DNA of 23,566 bases from Rhodocyclaceae bacterium UBA2346. Lineage in GTDB: Bacteria; Pseudomonadota; Gammaproteobacteria; Burkholderiales; Rhodocyclaceae. The stretch is taken from assembly GCA_002344625.1 (NCBI GenBank), contig DDUE01000026.1, forward strand, positions 1-23,566. The letters are read 5' to 3'. Both the position numbers and the translations under genes were made by a program. Under the pieces are notes generated by a model. The model had not been told where the DNA came from. It was given only the letters and a program-made list of their open reading frames with translations, and made no database searches. Shown piece after piece: positions 1-7,085 of the stretch (within the stretch, counting starts at the first letter, position 1; every line of letters starts with the position of its first letter).

Positions 1-317
1 CCTCAATTGTGAACACACCCTAGAGATAGGTTTGACCTTCTGCTTGTGGTGGGAGGCCCGTTGGTACCAAGTCAGGATTACTCCTCCGAATTCATGGCCT
101 GGCTGAATCACGCCGCTGATCGAGCGGTGCGATTTGGCTCGATTTGCAACGGCGCTTTTGTTCTTGCAAAAGCAGGATTGCTCTCCGGGCGAACGGTCAC
201 AACGCATTGGAACGACGCTCAAGCGCTTGCCGAGCTGTGCCCGAATGCGGAGGTTCAGCCGGATCGGCTTTATGTCCGCGACAAGAATCTGTACACCTCC
301 GCCGGAGTCACCGCAGG
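1..317 (+). pseudogene. GlxA/AraC-family regulator fragment (DJ-1/PfpI domain only)
   Basis: The frame read from base 13 carries the core of a class I glutamine amidotransferase-like (DJ-1/PfpI) domain, as found at the N-terminus of GlxA-type AraC regulators. Visible marks are the strand FDLLLVVGGPL, the nucleophile-elbow motif GSICNGAF with its cysteine, THWNDA, and the end motif YTSAGVTAG. Whole family members are about 310-330 residues with a C-terminal AraC DNA-binding domain. Here the frame has a stop at 10-12 and ends where the insertion element starts at 318. No AraC domain follows on the far side of the element, so the rest was deleted or displaced. It is best treated as a dead remnant. 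The N-terminal part may continue outside the window in another frame. Confidence 0.8.
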
Positions 318-343
318 TGACCTGCTCCGGTCTTTTCGGACCA
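318..343 (+). repeat. Left terminal inverted repeat of the IS3-family element
   Basis: It starts TGACCTGC and ends CGGACCA. Reverse-complemented, the right end (1499-1523) has the same outer eight bases and the same inner CGGACCA. The middle differs and is one base longer here. Confidence 0.85.
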
Positions 344-385
344 TTTGAAACTTGAGAGGATGGCTTCCAAGAAGCAGAGGCAGTC

Positions 386-649
386 ATGCGCAAGAGCCGT
401 TTTATAGAAGAGCAGATGGTCAAGATAGTGCGGGAGGCCGACCGCTCGCCGGTCGCGGAGGTATCGAAGAAACACGGGGTGAGTGAGCAGACGATCTACA
501 CGTGGCGCAAGCGTTTCGGCGCCATGAACCCGGACGAGGTCAAGCGACTTCGGCAGTTGGAGTCGGAGAACGCACGGCTGAAGAAGATGCTGGCCGAGCG
601 GGATCTGGAGATCGACGTGATGAAGGAGATCGCGGCAAAAAAATGGTGA
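386..649 (+). CDS. IS3-family transposase OrfA
   Basis: This 87-residue protein is the DNA-binding half of the transposase. Residues 1-45 are a helix-turn-helix (KKHGVSEQTIYTWRKRFG). Residues about 50-80 form a leucine-zipper-like coiled coil (RLRQLESENARLKKML). It acts alone as a repressor-like binding protein, or as the N-terminus of the OrfAB fusion made by -1 frameshifting. The frame is intact and ends at TGA 647-649, just past a run of seven A that allows slippage into orfB. Length and composition are normal for the family. Confidence 0.85.
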   Translation: MRKSRFIEEQMVKIVREADRSPVAEVSKKHGVSEQTIYTWRKRFGAMNPDEVKRLRQLESENARLKKMLAERDLEIDVMKEIAAKKW

Positions 650-677
650 GCACCTGCGCGCGCCGAGCGCAGGTGCT
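637..677 (+). other. Programmed -1 frameshift signal between orfA and orfB
   Basis: Seven consecutive A lie at 637-643. Five bases downstream is a perfect 11-bp stem (649-659 with 667-677) closing a 7-base loop. orfB is in the -1 frame relative to orfA. This slippery run plus stimulatory hairpin is the established way IS3-family elements make the OrfAB transposase. Confidence 0.82.
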
Positions 678-1494
678 TTACGTGGTGAAGCGAGGCGTTT
701 CGCAGCGCCGGGCGTGCGCCTTGATGTGCGTGTCGCGCTCGGCGCTGGGCTATGTGTCGCGGCTCGATGAGCGCGACCGTCGGCTGATCGGTGAAATGCG
801 GCGCTTGGCAGCGCAGTACCCGCGCTACGGCTACCGACGCATTCGCATCTTCCTTCGCCGTGCCGGACACCGCCTGAGTATCGGTCGCACCTGGCGGCTG
901 TAGAACAAGGCGGGTCTGCAGGTGCCGCGCAAGCGTCCCCGTCGTCGGGTGGCCAGCCAGCGCGATCAGGTGCAGCGAGCCTCAGAGGCCAACGGGATCT
1001 GGGCTTATGACTTCGTGTTCGACACTTGCGCCAACGGCCAGCAGTTCAAATGCCTGACGGTAATCGACGAGCACACCCGCGAGGCGTTGGCGATCGATGT
1101 GGCCGGCAGCATCCGCTCCGAGCGCGTCATCGAGGTCTTGAGCCGCTTGATCAGCGAGCGCGGAGCGCCGAAGGCATTGCGCTCGGACAACGGTCCGGAG
1201 TTCGTCTCGACCCGGTTGCTCCAGTGGGCGGCCGATGAACGATTGCAGATGGCGCTGTCGCAGCCGGGCAAGCCATGGCAAAACGGCACCGACGAGAGCT
1301 TCAACGGCAAGTTCCGCGACGAGTGCCTGTCTATGGAGTACTTTCGCAACCGCACCGAGGCACGCGTCGTCATCGAGCAGTGGCGCCGTCATTACAACGA
1401 GGTGCGGCCGCATTCCGCGCTGGGCTACCTGACACCAGCACAGTACGTTCAGAACCCGTCAGGCAACGACCACCAGGCCATTCTTACCAAGTAA
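643..1494 (+). pseudogene. IS3-family transposase OrfB, interrupted by an amber stop
   Basis: This is the catalytic half of the transposase (rve-type integrase core). The same frame runs from the ATG at 643 to the TAA at 1492-1494, except for a TAG at 901-903. The upstream part holds the HTH_21-like region (YPRYGYRRIRIFLRRAGH). Downstream are the DDE residues in their usual settings: YDFVFD, LRSDNGPEFVS, and DESFNGKFRDECL. The motif around the stop reads TWRL-stop-NKAGLQVPRKR. Relatives usually have a tryptophan at this place, so a single TGG to TAG change would explain it. All other catalytic features remain, so this is a recent inactivation or a sequencing error. Readthrough or suppression is possible but not shown. 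Confidence 0.85.
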
Positions 1495-1498
1495 ATCG

Positions 1499-1523
1499 TG
1501 GTCCGAAGAATCAGGGCAGGTCA
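1499..1523 (-). repeat. Right terminal inverted repeat of the IS3-family element
   Basis: Read on the minus strand it begins TGACCTGC and reaches CGGACCA after ten variable bases, mirroring the left end. It sits just after the orfB stop codon at 1492-1494, as expected for this family. Confidence 0.85.
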
Positions 1524-2014
1524 CTGGCGCCGTCGGCAAGGCAAGGGCGCCTTCACCGGGAACTGGGGGACGTCGTCGTAGCCGGGCATGCCCGGATGGG
1601 GCAAGGATGAAAGTCTGTCCGGGGCGGGAAGCGAAGAGGGCGGCATGGCAGTGACCGTGATCGGATGCGTTGGTGCCCATGGTGGCTATCGCGGGTGATC
1701 GGTACAATCTGTTGGGGCGAAGCCGGTCGTGTTCTGGTACGCACATTCGCTCTGCTGGCCTTATTCGCTGTGCAGTGAATCTCCGCGGCCTTCTCTCGTC
1801 GCGGCGTTCCGCCGCCGGGCCCGCGGGCTGCGTCCCGTGCTTCGTGCCGAATCGCGGCCATCCGGCTTTGATCCCTGACATATCCGGCCCTCGCGGCCCA
1901 GCGCGTGCTGCGCACTTGGCCAAAAACCGGCGTGCGTGGAAGCCGGCACGCCATCGCGGATGACGCCGATGGACATCACGGTTCGAGCTAGGCCGCAAGC
2001 CTTTGTGATGGCGT
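1524..2014. other. Unassigned stretch between two IS remnants
   Basis: About 490 bases with no gene I can support. Short frames are open on both strands, but none shows a recognisable domain, a ribosome-binding site or family-like composition. There is a perfect 14-bp palindrome at 1582-1595 (CCGGGCATGCCCGG). The stretch does not continue the GlxA gene on its left or the transposase on its right. It may be the non-coding edge of a third, unrecognised mobile element, or deletion debris. Confidence 0.5.
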
Positions 2015-2247
2015 CTAGCCATGTCCGCGCAACTCGGCGTGGATACGTCGCGCACCGTACGCCTGCTGAACCATCCTGATGGATCGTGCGGATCAGCATC
2101 AACGCCTGAGCGTCGGTCAGTCGCTTGCGGTTCGGCGTACCACCGGGCCTGCCAAGCCCGAAAGCCGCTCTGGCTCACCGACAGCGCCTCGCACAGGACG
2201 GGCAACGGGAAGGATCTGCGCTGCTTCTCGATCCAGGCATATTTCAC
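2015..2247 (-). pseudogene. OrfB remnant of a second IS3-family element
   Basis: Read on the minus strand from a GTG at 2247, the protein starts MKYAWIEKQRRSFPLPVLCE, then SVSQSGFRAW, which is the standard N-terminus of IS3-group OrfB. The homologous reading then changes frame: RLTDAQALMLIRTIH appears in a second frame and YGARRIHAELRGHG in a third, ending in a stop at 2015-2017. The whole catalytic core (DDE) is missing. It is a truncated, frame-broken pseudogene. The change of content near 2015 marks the truncation point. Confidence 0.8.
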
Positions 2248-2524
2248 AGCAGATCCTTCGCGAAATATGCCGCCGCTTTTTTTAGGATCTCATTTTCCAT
2301 CTCGAGGCGCGCAACCGGGACAGCTCCATCTGCTCGGTAGTGATCTGCTTGGCGCCGGCCGGGTTCAGCTTGCCGGCCTTGGCCGCCTTGACCCAGTTGC
2401 GTAGCGTCTGCTCGACCAGCCCCAGTTCTTCGGCTGTACGGGCAATGCTGCCAACCTCGTCGGCCCGCTTGACCGCCTGCTCCTTGAACTCGGCCGTGTA
2501 TTCCTGTTCCGGGATGCGTCTCAC
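2244..2524 (-). pseudogene. OrfA of the second IS3-family element, frameshifted
   Basis: The minus-strand frame from 2524 starts MRRIPEQEYTAEFKEQAVKR and contains the HTH segment TAEELGLVEQTLRNWVKAA, typical of IS3-family OrfA. After ELSRLRAS the frame is lost. The expected C-terminus (ENEILKKAAAYFAKDLL) is found in the neighbouring frame and ends at 2244-2246. A small deletion near 2300-2315 is the likely cause. A second run of A on the minus strand (about 2277-2283), just before the orfB start, is a typical slippage site. The outer end of this element probably lies near 2550, but no inverted repeat could be fixed. Confidence 0.8.
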
Positions 2525-2627
2525 GTCGTTCTTCCTCTCGTCGCGTCAATCGTACGACGACTACCTTGGAAGACGAAAGTCGTCGGGTAGCTCAGTGCCT
2601 CACCGTACGTTTCAGCAAATTTTTGGA

Positions 2628-2650
2628 TGTAAATGTCGGTATTTTTTACA
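2628..2650. repeat. Inverted repeat TGTAAA-N11-TTTACA upstream of the PEP-CTERM gene
   Basis: Six-base arms at 2628-2633 and 2645-2650 lie about 65-85 bases upstream of the -24 element, a plausible position for a sigma-54 activator. Which activator binds is not visible. PrsR is the family candidate for PEP-CTERM promoters. Confidence 0.4.
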
Positions 2651-2676
2651 GTCTTGCATTCGTTGGGGTGAAGTTA

Positions 2677-2696
2677 TTTTTCAAGTGTTTGAAAAA
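2677..2696. repeat. Perfect 8-bp inverted repeat just upstream of the sigma-54 promoter
   Basis: TTTTTCAA (2677-2684) and TTGAAAAA (2689-2696) are perfect complements around a 4-base centre. The repeat lies 17 bases upstream of the -24 element. It could be a regulator or IHF-type bending site, or the end of an upstream transcript. No preference can be shown. Confidence 0.4.
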
Positions 2697-2713
2697 CATT
2701 GTAGAAATAATCC

Positions 2714-2729
2714 TGGCATGTCGTTTGCT
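2714..2729 (+). promoter_or_regulatory. Sigma-54 (-24/-12) promoter for the PEP-CTERM gene
   Basis: TGGCATG-N4-TTGCT matches the RpoN consensus TGGCACG-N4-TTGCW at nearly every base. The invariant GG (2715-2716) and GC (2727-2728) are separated by exactly ten bases. Transcription should start near 2740, giving an untranslated leader of about 80 bases before the ATG at 2819. PEP-CTERM genes are known to be linked to RpoN and the PrsK/PrsR two-component system, which supports the call. Confidence 0.82.
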
Positions 2730-2818
2730 CGTGCAATCTCGAGTGACTTGCGCCCTTGCCTTCGCAAGATCGCCGACTGTGAGCAAAAGTCAAGATTGAT
2801 TGAGGAGGAGTACAGATC

Positions 2819-3634
2819 ATGAAAAAGCTAAATGGATTGATGGCAGTTGCGCTGACCGGTTTTGCATGCAGTGCGGCACAGGCGGCGGCTGTGGTGGAAT
2901 GGGGCTATACGGTTGAGACGACTTGGGTGGCGTCGAGCTTTGGTGCCGGTACTGGCACGATCATCGATCATACCGACGGTGCGGGCCTCGAGTTGAGTTG
3001 GGGGGCAAACGTACCGCTGGCGCTGGGGGTTGAGCGTAGTGGTCTCGTGATCTCGGATTCACCGGTTGATTCGGCGACCGGTGGTTTGTTTACCAATAAT
3101 CTGGTTCCGTCGCCAACGGCGACGATTACCCACACGAACAACTCGATATCATCCAGTTTTGCAACCTTGAATACGGCGACGCTGCTGACGACGCTGACAC
3201 TGTTTGAGGTTGATCCTGATCCGGCGCCGGATCCTGGCGTTTTGCCGCTTCCTCCCTTGTCCTTTGCGATTAATTTCATTGAAACCCTTAATTCTACGCC
3301 GTGCGGTTTTCCGAGCGGGTCGGTGTGTGACGATATCTTCGTCATCGACAATGCTGCATTCGACAATGCTTTCACATACAAAGGCATAACGTATTATGTG
3401 AGCATCGTCACGCCTACCGGCGTCATTGATCCGTTGCCTGCGGCTTCTTGCCTCGCGGCGGGTGCCGCTGTGGGCTGCTACGGCTTCCAGACTCGGGAAA
3501 ATGCGATTACTCCGGTCAGTTTCGGAATTGTGATCACCACAGATCCACTACTGGTTTCCGAGCCGGGCGCGCTTGCGCTTGCCGGTTTGGGTTTGCTCGG
3601 GCTTGGCTTGGTTCGTCGCCGCAAGGCCGTTTGA
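2819..3634 (+). CDS. PEP-CTERM sorting-domain protein, THxN-type
   Basis: A secreted or surface protein of 271 residues. Residues 1-22 are a Sec signal peptide with a cleavage site after AQA. The C-terminus is a PEP-CTERM sorting signal: SEPG (247-250), a hydrophobic helix, then RRRK (266-269). The first residue of the usual PEP triplet is Ser here. The body contains THTNN near residue 104 and paired cysteines (162/170 and 211/220) in CGF...CDD and SC...GCYGF settings, which resemble the THxN family of PEP-CTERM proteins. An exosortase is expected to cleave at the motif during export, often in strains that make extracellular polysaccharide. The start is fixed by a GAGGAGGAG ribosome-binding site at 2802-2810. 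A sigma-54 promoter lies upstream and a strong terminator downstream, so the gene is monocistronic. Base composition is visibly less GC-rich than the genes to its right. The molecular function is unknown. Confidence 0.87.
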   Translation: MKKLNGLMAVALTGFACSAAQAAAVVEWGYTVETTWVASSFGAGTGTIIDHTDGAGLELSWGANVPLALGVERSGLVISDSPVDSATGGLFTNNLVPSPTATITHTNNSISSSFATLNTATLLTTLTLFEVDPDPAPDPGVLPLPPLSFAINFIETLNSTPCGFPSGSVCDDIFVIDNAAFDNAFTYKGITYYVSIVTPTGVIDPLPAASCLAAGAAVGCYGFQTRENAITPVSFGIVITTDPLLVSEPGALALAGLGLLGLGLVRRRKAV

Positions 3635-3654
3635 AATCGGTCTTTTAGAAGTCC

Positions 3655-3687
3655 GGGAGGCCGGTGCTGTGATGGCGCCGGCCTCCC
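3655..3687 (+). terminator. Hairpin terminator after the PEP-CTERM gene
   Basis: A perfect 10-bp stem (GGGAGGCCGG at 3655-3664 with CCGGCCTCCC at 3678-3687) closes a 13-base loop 20 bases after the stop codon. No long T tract follows, so termination efficiency is uncertain. Confidence 0.7.
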
Positions 3688-3834
3688 TGCGTTTACGCTC
3701 AGCCTTGCAGTTGGGGCGGCCGTTTTTGCCACTTTGATTCAATGGGTAATTCCCCACGAACCCGGAGTAACCAGCGAAATTTGTGGTGACGGTGTGAGCG
3801 CGTTGGTCAATGGTTTTGTTACCCGCCACCGTCC

Positions 3835-3863
3835 GTGACATTTTAGTTTCACACGGTTAGGCT
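3835..3863 (+). promoter_or_regulatory. Possible sigma-70 promoter for the polyamine transport operon
   Basis: GTGACA (3835-3840) is 17 bases from TAGGCT (3858-3863). The -35 box is good and the -10 box weak. A start near 3870 would exclude the upstream TTG at 3876 as a translational start and favour the ATG at 3909. Apart from this and the terminator, nothing else is seen in 3635-3908. Confidence 0.3.
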
Positions 3864-3908
3864 ACCGTCTAAAGATTGAATGCCAATTCGGCGGCGGGGG
3901 GCGTGACT

Positions 3909-4991
3909 ATGACGACAGAAATCGGTTTGAGGCTTCGAAGCTTGGTGGTGTTGCCGGCAGCTGTCGCGCTGGTGTGGCCGGTCGTGGCCAGTGCCGATGA
4001 ATTGCGTCTGCTCACTTGGGGCGGCTATGCGCCGGACGAGGTTGTGCAGGCGTTCGAAAAGGAGACCGGTATCAAGGTGCTGGTTACGCTTTCGAACAAC
4101 GAAGACATGATCTCCAAGCTGCGTGCGACCGGCGGTGCCGGGTTCGACCTGGCTCAGCCCAGCCAGGACCGCATCACCAGCGCGCAACAGGAATTCAACA
4201 TCTACAAGCCGATCGAGTTCACCAAGATCAACCAGGCCCAGATCATTGACTCGATGCTTGCGGCAACGCGCAAGAACACGGCTATCGGAGATGAGGTTTT
4301 CGGGGTGCCCCACATCTGGGGTACCAGCGGCCTCGTCGTCAATCGGAGCGTGGCCGAGCGCGTGAAGGACTGGACCGATCTGTGCGGTCCCGACCTCGTC
4401 GGCAAGGTGTCCTACCGCATGCGCCGCCCCATCCTGATCGGCATGGCCTTTGCGATGGGCGAGAATCCGTTCGAGGCCTATGCCGACGTGCCCCGCTACG
4501 AGAGGATGATGGAAAAGGTCGGCGAGACGCTCGTCGCGTGTAAGCCGAACGTGAAGGCTTACTGGAGCGGCGGCGACGAATTGATCAACCTGGTGTCGTC
4601 GGGCGAGGTGGTGGCGGCCGAGGGCTGGGACGCGGGGGGCTGGAAGCTCCACGACGAGAAACCCGAGATCAGCTTCGTCGCGCCGGCGAGCGGGGCCCTC
4701 GGATGGATCGACACCTTCGCACTGCCGCGCCGGGGCAAGAATGAGGAGGCCGCCTATAAGTGGATCAACTTTGTCATGAAACCCGAGATCGCCGCGCAGA
4801 TTACCAGGTCGGCCGGCAACTTCAGTGCTTCCAAGGGGGCCGAGGCTTTCGTCGATGAGCGGCTCAAGGCCAATTATCAGGCCTCGTTCGATCAGGCCGC
4901 GATCGACAACATCCGGTGGTATCCGCCGGTACCGGCGGGGCTCGAGGCGATCGAGGGCAGGATCCTGGACCGGGTGCAAGCCGCCCGGTAG
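3909..4991 (+). CDS. potD: Polyamine (spermidine/putrescine-type) ABC transporter substrate-binding protein
   Basis: A periplasmic solute-binding protein of 360 residues from this start, close to the PotD length. Residues 1-29 form a signal peptide ending ASA. The mature protein opens DELRLLTWGGYAPDEVVQAF, the PotD/SpuD-type first strand with the ligand-contact Trp and Tyr (W37, Y40). Later motifs include NNEDMISKL, FDLAQPSQDRI, a GTSGLVVN strand, GGDELINL and EGWDAGGW, all in the order of family members. The start at 3909 has a G-rich ribosome-binding site seven bases upstream. A TTG at 3876 would add 11 residues before the signal peptide and is less likely. It leads the operon with the ATPase and two permeases. 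The exact polyamine cannot be read from sequence, and related proteins bind other amines. Confidence 0.87.
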   Translation: MTTEIGLRLRSLVVLPAAVALVWPVVASADELRLLTWGGYAPDEVVQAFEKETGIKVLVTLSNNEDMISKLRATGGAGFDLAQPSQDRITSAQQEFNIYKPIEFTKINQAQIIDSMLAATRKNTAIGDEVFGVPHIWGTSGLVVNRSVAERVKDWTDLCGPDLVGKVSYRMRRPILIGMAFAMGENPFEAYADVPRYERMMEKVGETLVACKPNVKAYWSGGDELINLVSSGEVVAAEGWDAGGWKLHDEKPEISFVAPASGALGWIDTFALPRRGKNEEAAYKWINFVMKPEIAAQITRSAGNFSASKGAEAFVDERLKANYQASFDQAAIDNIRWYPPVPAGLEAIEGRILDRVQAAR

Positions 4992-5087
4992 CGATGGCGC
5001 AATGGGCCTGGGTCCCCGCGAGGGCGGTCCGGGCGCATGGATTGCCGGCTTCGCCGCCGGCTGCGAGCTCTCCGGCCCGAGTTGCAA

Positions 5088-6218
5088 ATGTCTTCACCGT
5101 CTGTTCCGATCGATCTGCAATGCGAGCGTCTATGCAAGGCGTTCGGCTCGCACCAGGCGGTGTGCGACGTGACATTCGAGATTCCGCGCGGCTCGTTCTT
5201 CTCGATCCTCGGGCCTTCCGGTTGTGGCAAGACGACACTGCTGCGGATGCTGGCGGGCTTTCTCGAGCCGGATGCAGGTGACATCCGGATCAAGTCACGA
5301 TCGATGTTGGGCGTGCCGCCCAACAAGCGGCCGCTCAACATGGTGTTTCAGCATCTTGCGCTGTTTCCGATGATGTCGGTCGGCGACAACATCGGCTATG
5401 GCTTGCGCCGCCGTGGCGTCGGCGCGGATGAAATCAGGCGTCGGGTGGCCGATGTGCTCGAACGGGTGGGTTTGCCCGGCGCGGGCGCGAAGCGGATCGA
5501 GCAGCTTTCGGGCGGGCAGAAGCAGCGGATCGCGCTGGCACGCTGCCTGGTGCTCGAGCCGGCCGTGCTGTTGCTCGACGAGCCGCTCGGGGCGCTCGAC
5601 CTCAAGCTGCGCGAGCAGATGAAGATCGAGCTCAAGCAGTTGCAGCAGACCTTCGGCACCACCTTTGTTTACATCACCCATGACCAATCCGAGGCGATGG
5701 TGATGTCCGATCGGGTTGCGGTGATGAACCATGGCCGCTTCGAACAGGTGGGCACGCCGCAGGCGCTCTACGATGCGCCACTGACCCCTTTCGTAGCCGG
5801 TTTCGTCGGCGACAGCAATTGCATCGACGGGCACCTGGCAGGCGGCTCGCAGGGTCAGTGCATCGTGACCGCACAGGGCCTGGATCTGGCGGTGGTGCTT
5901 GCGGGCGCAAGCCCGGTGCGCGCGGGCGACGCGGTCGAGGTGTTCGTGCGGCCGGAGTCGATCGAAGTTGCGCGCGGGGTGCACGACATGGCGAGCGATA
6001 ACCAGTTGATCGCGACGGTCGAGACGGTATTGTTCGACGGTGCCAACAGCCGGATCGAGGTGTGCGGGCGGACGAATCGACTGGATCTGCTGGTGCGCCT
6101 GCCGCAGACGCACGAGTTCGCCGACCTGCGCCGTGGCGACATCGTTAGCCTGGGCTGGATGAGCGGCCAGACGCAGTGCTTTGCCGCCCGCCGGCGCGAA
6201 GACGGCGGCAACCCATGA
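5088..6218 (+). CDS. potA: Polyamine ABC transporter ATP-binding protein
   Basis: The cytoplasmic ATPase that powers the importer. All nucleotide-binding motifs are intact: Walker A GPSGCGKTT (42-50), Q-loop Q88, signature LSGGQ (140-144), Walker B LLLDEP with E165, D-loop ALD, and H-loop H198 in ITHDQSEA. The segment after about residue 240 is a TOBE-type regulatory domain (EVFVRPESIEV). The 376-residue length equals family members. The start is uncertain. An ATG at 5037 would add 17 arginine-rich residues with a somewhat better ribosome-binding site, but 5088 places the conserved beginning normally. It overlaps the next permease gene by ATGA. Confidence 0.88.
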   Translation: MSSPSVPIDLQCERLCKAFGSHQAVCDVTFEIPRGSFFSILGPSGCGKTTLLRMLAGFLEPDAGDIRIKSRSMLGVPPNKRPLNMVFQHLALFPMMSVGDNIGYGLRRRGVGADEIRRRVADVLERVGLPGAGAKRIEQLSGGQKQRIALARCLVLEPAVLLLDEPLGALDLKLREQMKIELKQLQQTFGTTFVYITHDQSEAMVMSDRVAVMNHGRFEQVGTPQALYDAPLTPFVAGFVGDSNCIDGHLAGGSQGQCIVTAQGLDLAVVLAGASPVRAGDAVEVFVRPESIEVARGVHDMASDNQLIATVETVLFDGANSRIEVCGRTNRLDLLVRLPQTHEFADLRRGDIVSLGWMSGQTQCFAARRREDGGNP

Positions 6219-7075
6219 GGGCCGACGGCCCGCGCTTGGCGACCTGGTTGCTGCTGGGGCCGGCCTTGTTGTGGCTGGTGTTGCTGATCGTGCTGCCGCA
6301 TGTCGATATGTTGCTGGTGTCGTTGCGCCTGCGCGCCGGCTTTGGCCAGTATCAGACCAGCGCGGTCCATTATCTTGCGTTCTTTACCGAACCGCTTTAC
6401 TGGCGCACTTTCATGCGCACCGCGGTGATGTCGATCCTCGCCACTTTTCTCACCTTGGTGATCGCGTTTCCGGTCGCCTGGTATATCGCCAAGATGGTGC
6501 GGGGAAGGGTGCGCTCGCTGCTCTTTCTCGCGTGCCTGGTGCCGTTCTGGGTGAGCGAACTGGTGCGCACTTACGGCTGGATGATTCTTCTACGTGAAAC
6601 CGGTGTCGTGAGCGGCTTCCTGCAGTGGAGCGGGCTGGCGTCGGGTCCGGTCGAGATGTTGTACAACGACGTCGCGGTGATGGTGGGGCTGGTCTACGCG
6701 TCGATGCTGTTCATGGTCGTGCCGTTGGTCACGACGCTCGACAGCCTCGACGACAGCCTGATCGAGGCGGCCTACGATCTCGGCGGCAACGCTTGGTCGG
6801 TGCTGCGCGAGATCGTGATTCCGTTCGCGATGCCCGGCATCGTGTCGGGCTGCATCGTGGTGTTCATGCTCTCGCTCGGCAATTACCTCACGCCGGTGTT
6901 GCTCGGGGGCAAGGACAGTATGTGGTTCACCGAGCAGATCTTTACCCAGTTCATCGTCCGCTTCAACTGGGAGCAGGGCGCCGCCTTCGGGGTGCTGCTG
7001 CTGGTGCTGTCGTCGCTGATCGTGTGGCTGGGCCTGAAGCTTACCCGCCAGTCGTTTACCGAGGTGATGCGGTGA
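6215..7075 (+). CDS. potB: Polyamine ABC transporter permease (PotB-like)
   Basis: The first inner-membrane permease of the importer, 286 residues. About six hydrophobic helices are visible, starting with TWLLLGPALLWLVLLIVLP near residue 10. The BPD_transp_1 EAA loop reads SLIEAAYDLGGNAWSVLREI and is followed by the IPFAMPG segment, the contact with the ATPase. The ATG overlaps the TGA of the ATPase gene, so translation is probably coupled. An upstream in-frame ATG at 6176 lies inside the ATPase gene and gives an arginine-rich extension unlike the family, so it was not used. Confidence 0.88.
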   Translation: MRADGPRLATWLLLGPALLWLVLLIVLPHVDMLLVSLRLRAGFGQYQTSAVHYLAFFTEPLYWRTFMRTAVMSILATFLTLVIAFPVAWYIAKMVRGRVRSLLFLACLVPFWVSELVRTYGWMILLRETGVVSGFLQWSGLASGPVEMLYNDVAVMVGLVYASMLFMVVPLVTTLDSLDDSLIEAAYDLGGNAWSVLREIVIPFAMPGIVSGCIVVFMLSLGNYLTPVLLGGKDSMWFTEQIFTQFIVRFNWEQGAAFGVLLLVLSSLIVWLGLKLTRQSFTEVMR

Positions 7076-7085
7076 GGGGCGCGCG

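Larger units (their letters stand above)
318..1523 (+). mobile_element. IS3-family insertion sequence (IS407-like), about 1.2 kb
   Basis: The element has 25-26 bp imperfect terminal inverted repeats beginning TGACCTGC, two overlapping reading frames (orfA and orfB), and a DDE transposase with the IS3-type order D, D, E. The 1206-bp length fits the family, and the TGACCTG tip and orfA type suggest the IS407 group. That group normally makes 4-bp target duplications. The flanks are CAGG (314-317) and CTGG (1524-1527), which differ at one base, so a clean duplication is not proven. The sequence beyond the right end does not continue the interrupted GlxA gene. orfB has an internal stop, so the copy is probably not autonomous. 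Confidence 0.88.

Noticed and set aside
314..1527. CAGG/CTGG flanks as a 4-bp target-site duplication
   Set aside because: One of four bases differs and the interrupted gene does not resume on the right, so a true duplication cannot be claimed.
1582..1595. Perfect 14-bp palindrome as a transcription terminator or operator
   Set aside because: No loop, no T tract and no adjacent gene it could serve, so it is recorded only as part of the unassigned region.
1670..1963. A 97-codon plus-strand open frame in the region between the IS elements
   Set aside because: No ribosome-binding site, no domain, Arg/Pro/Ser-rich composition, and overlapping open frames on the other strand.
3849..5087. Minus-strand open frame of about 410 codons opposite the substrate-binding protein
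   Set aside because: The plus-strand PotD-like protein has a signal peptide and ligand motifs. The antisense product is a composition artefact.
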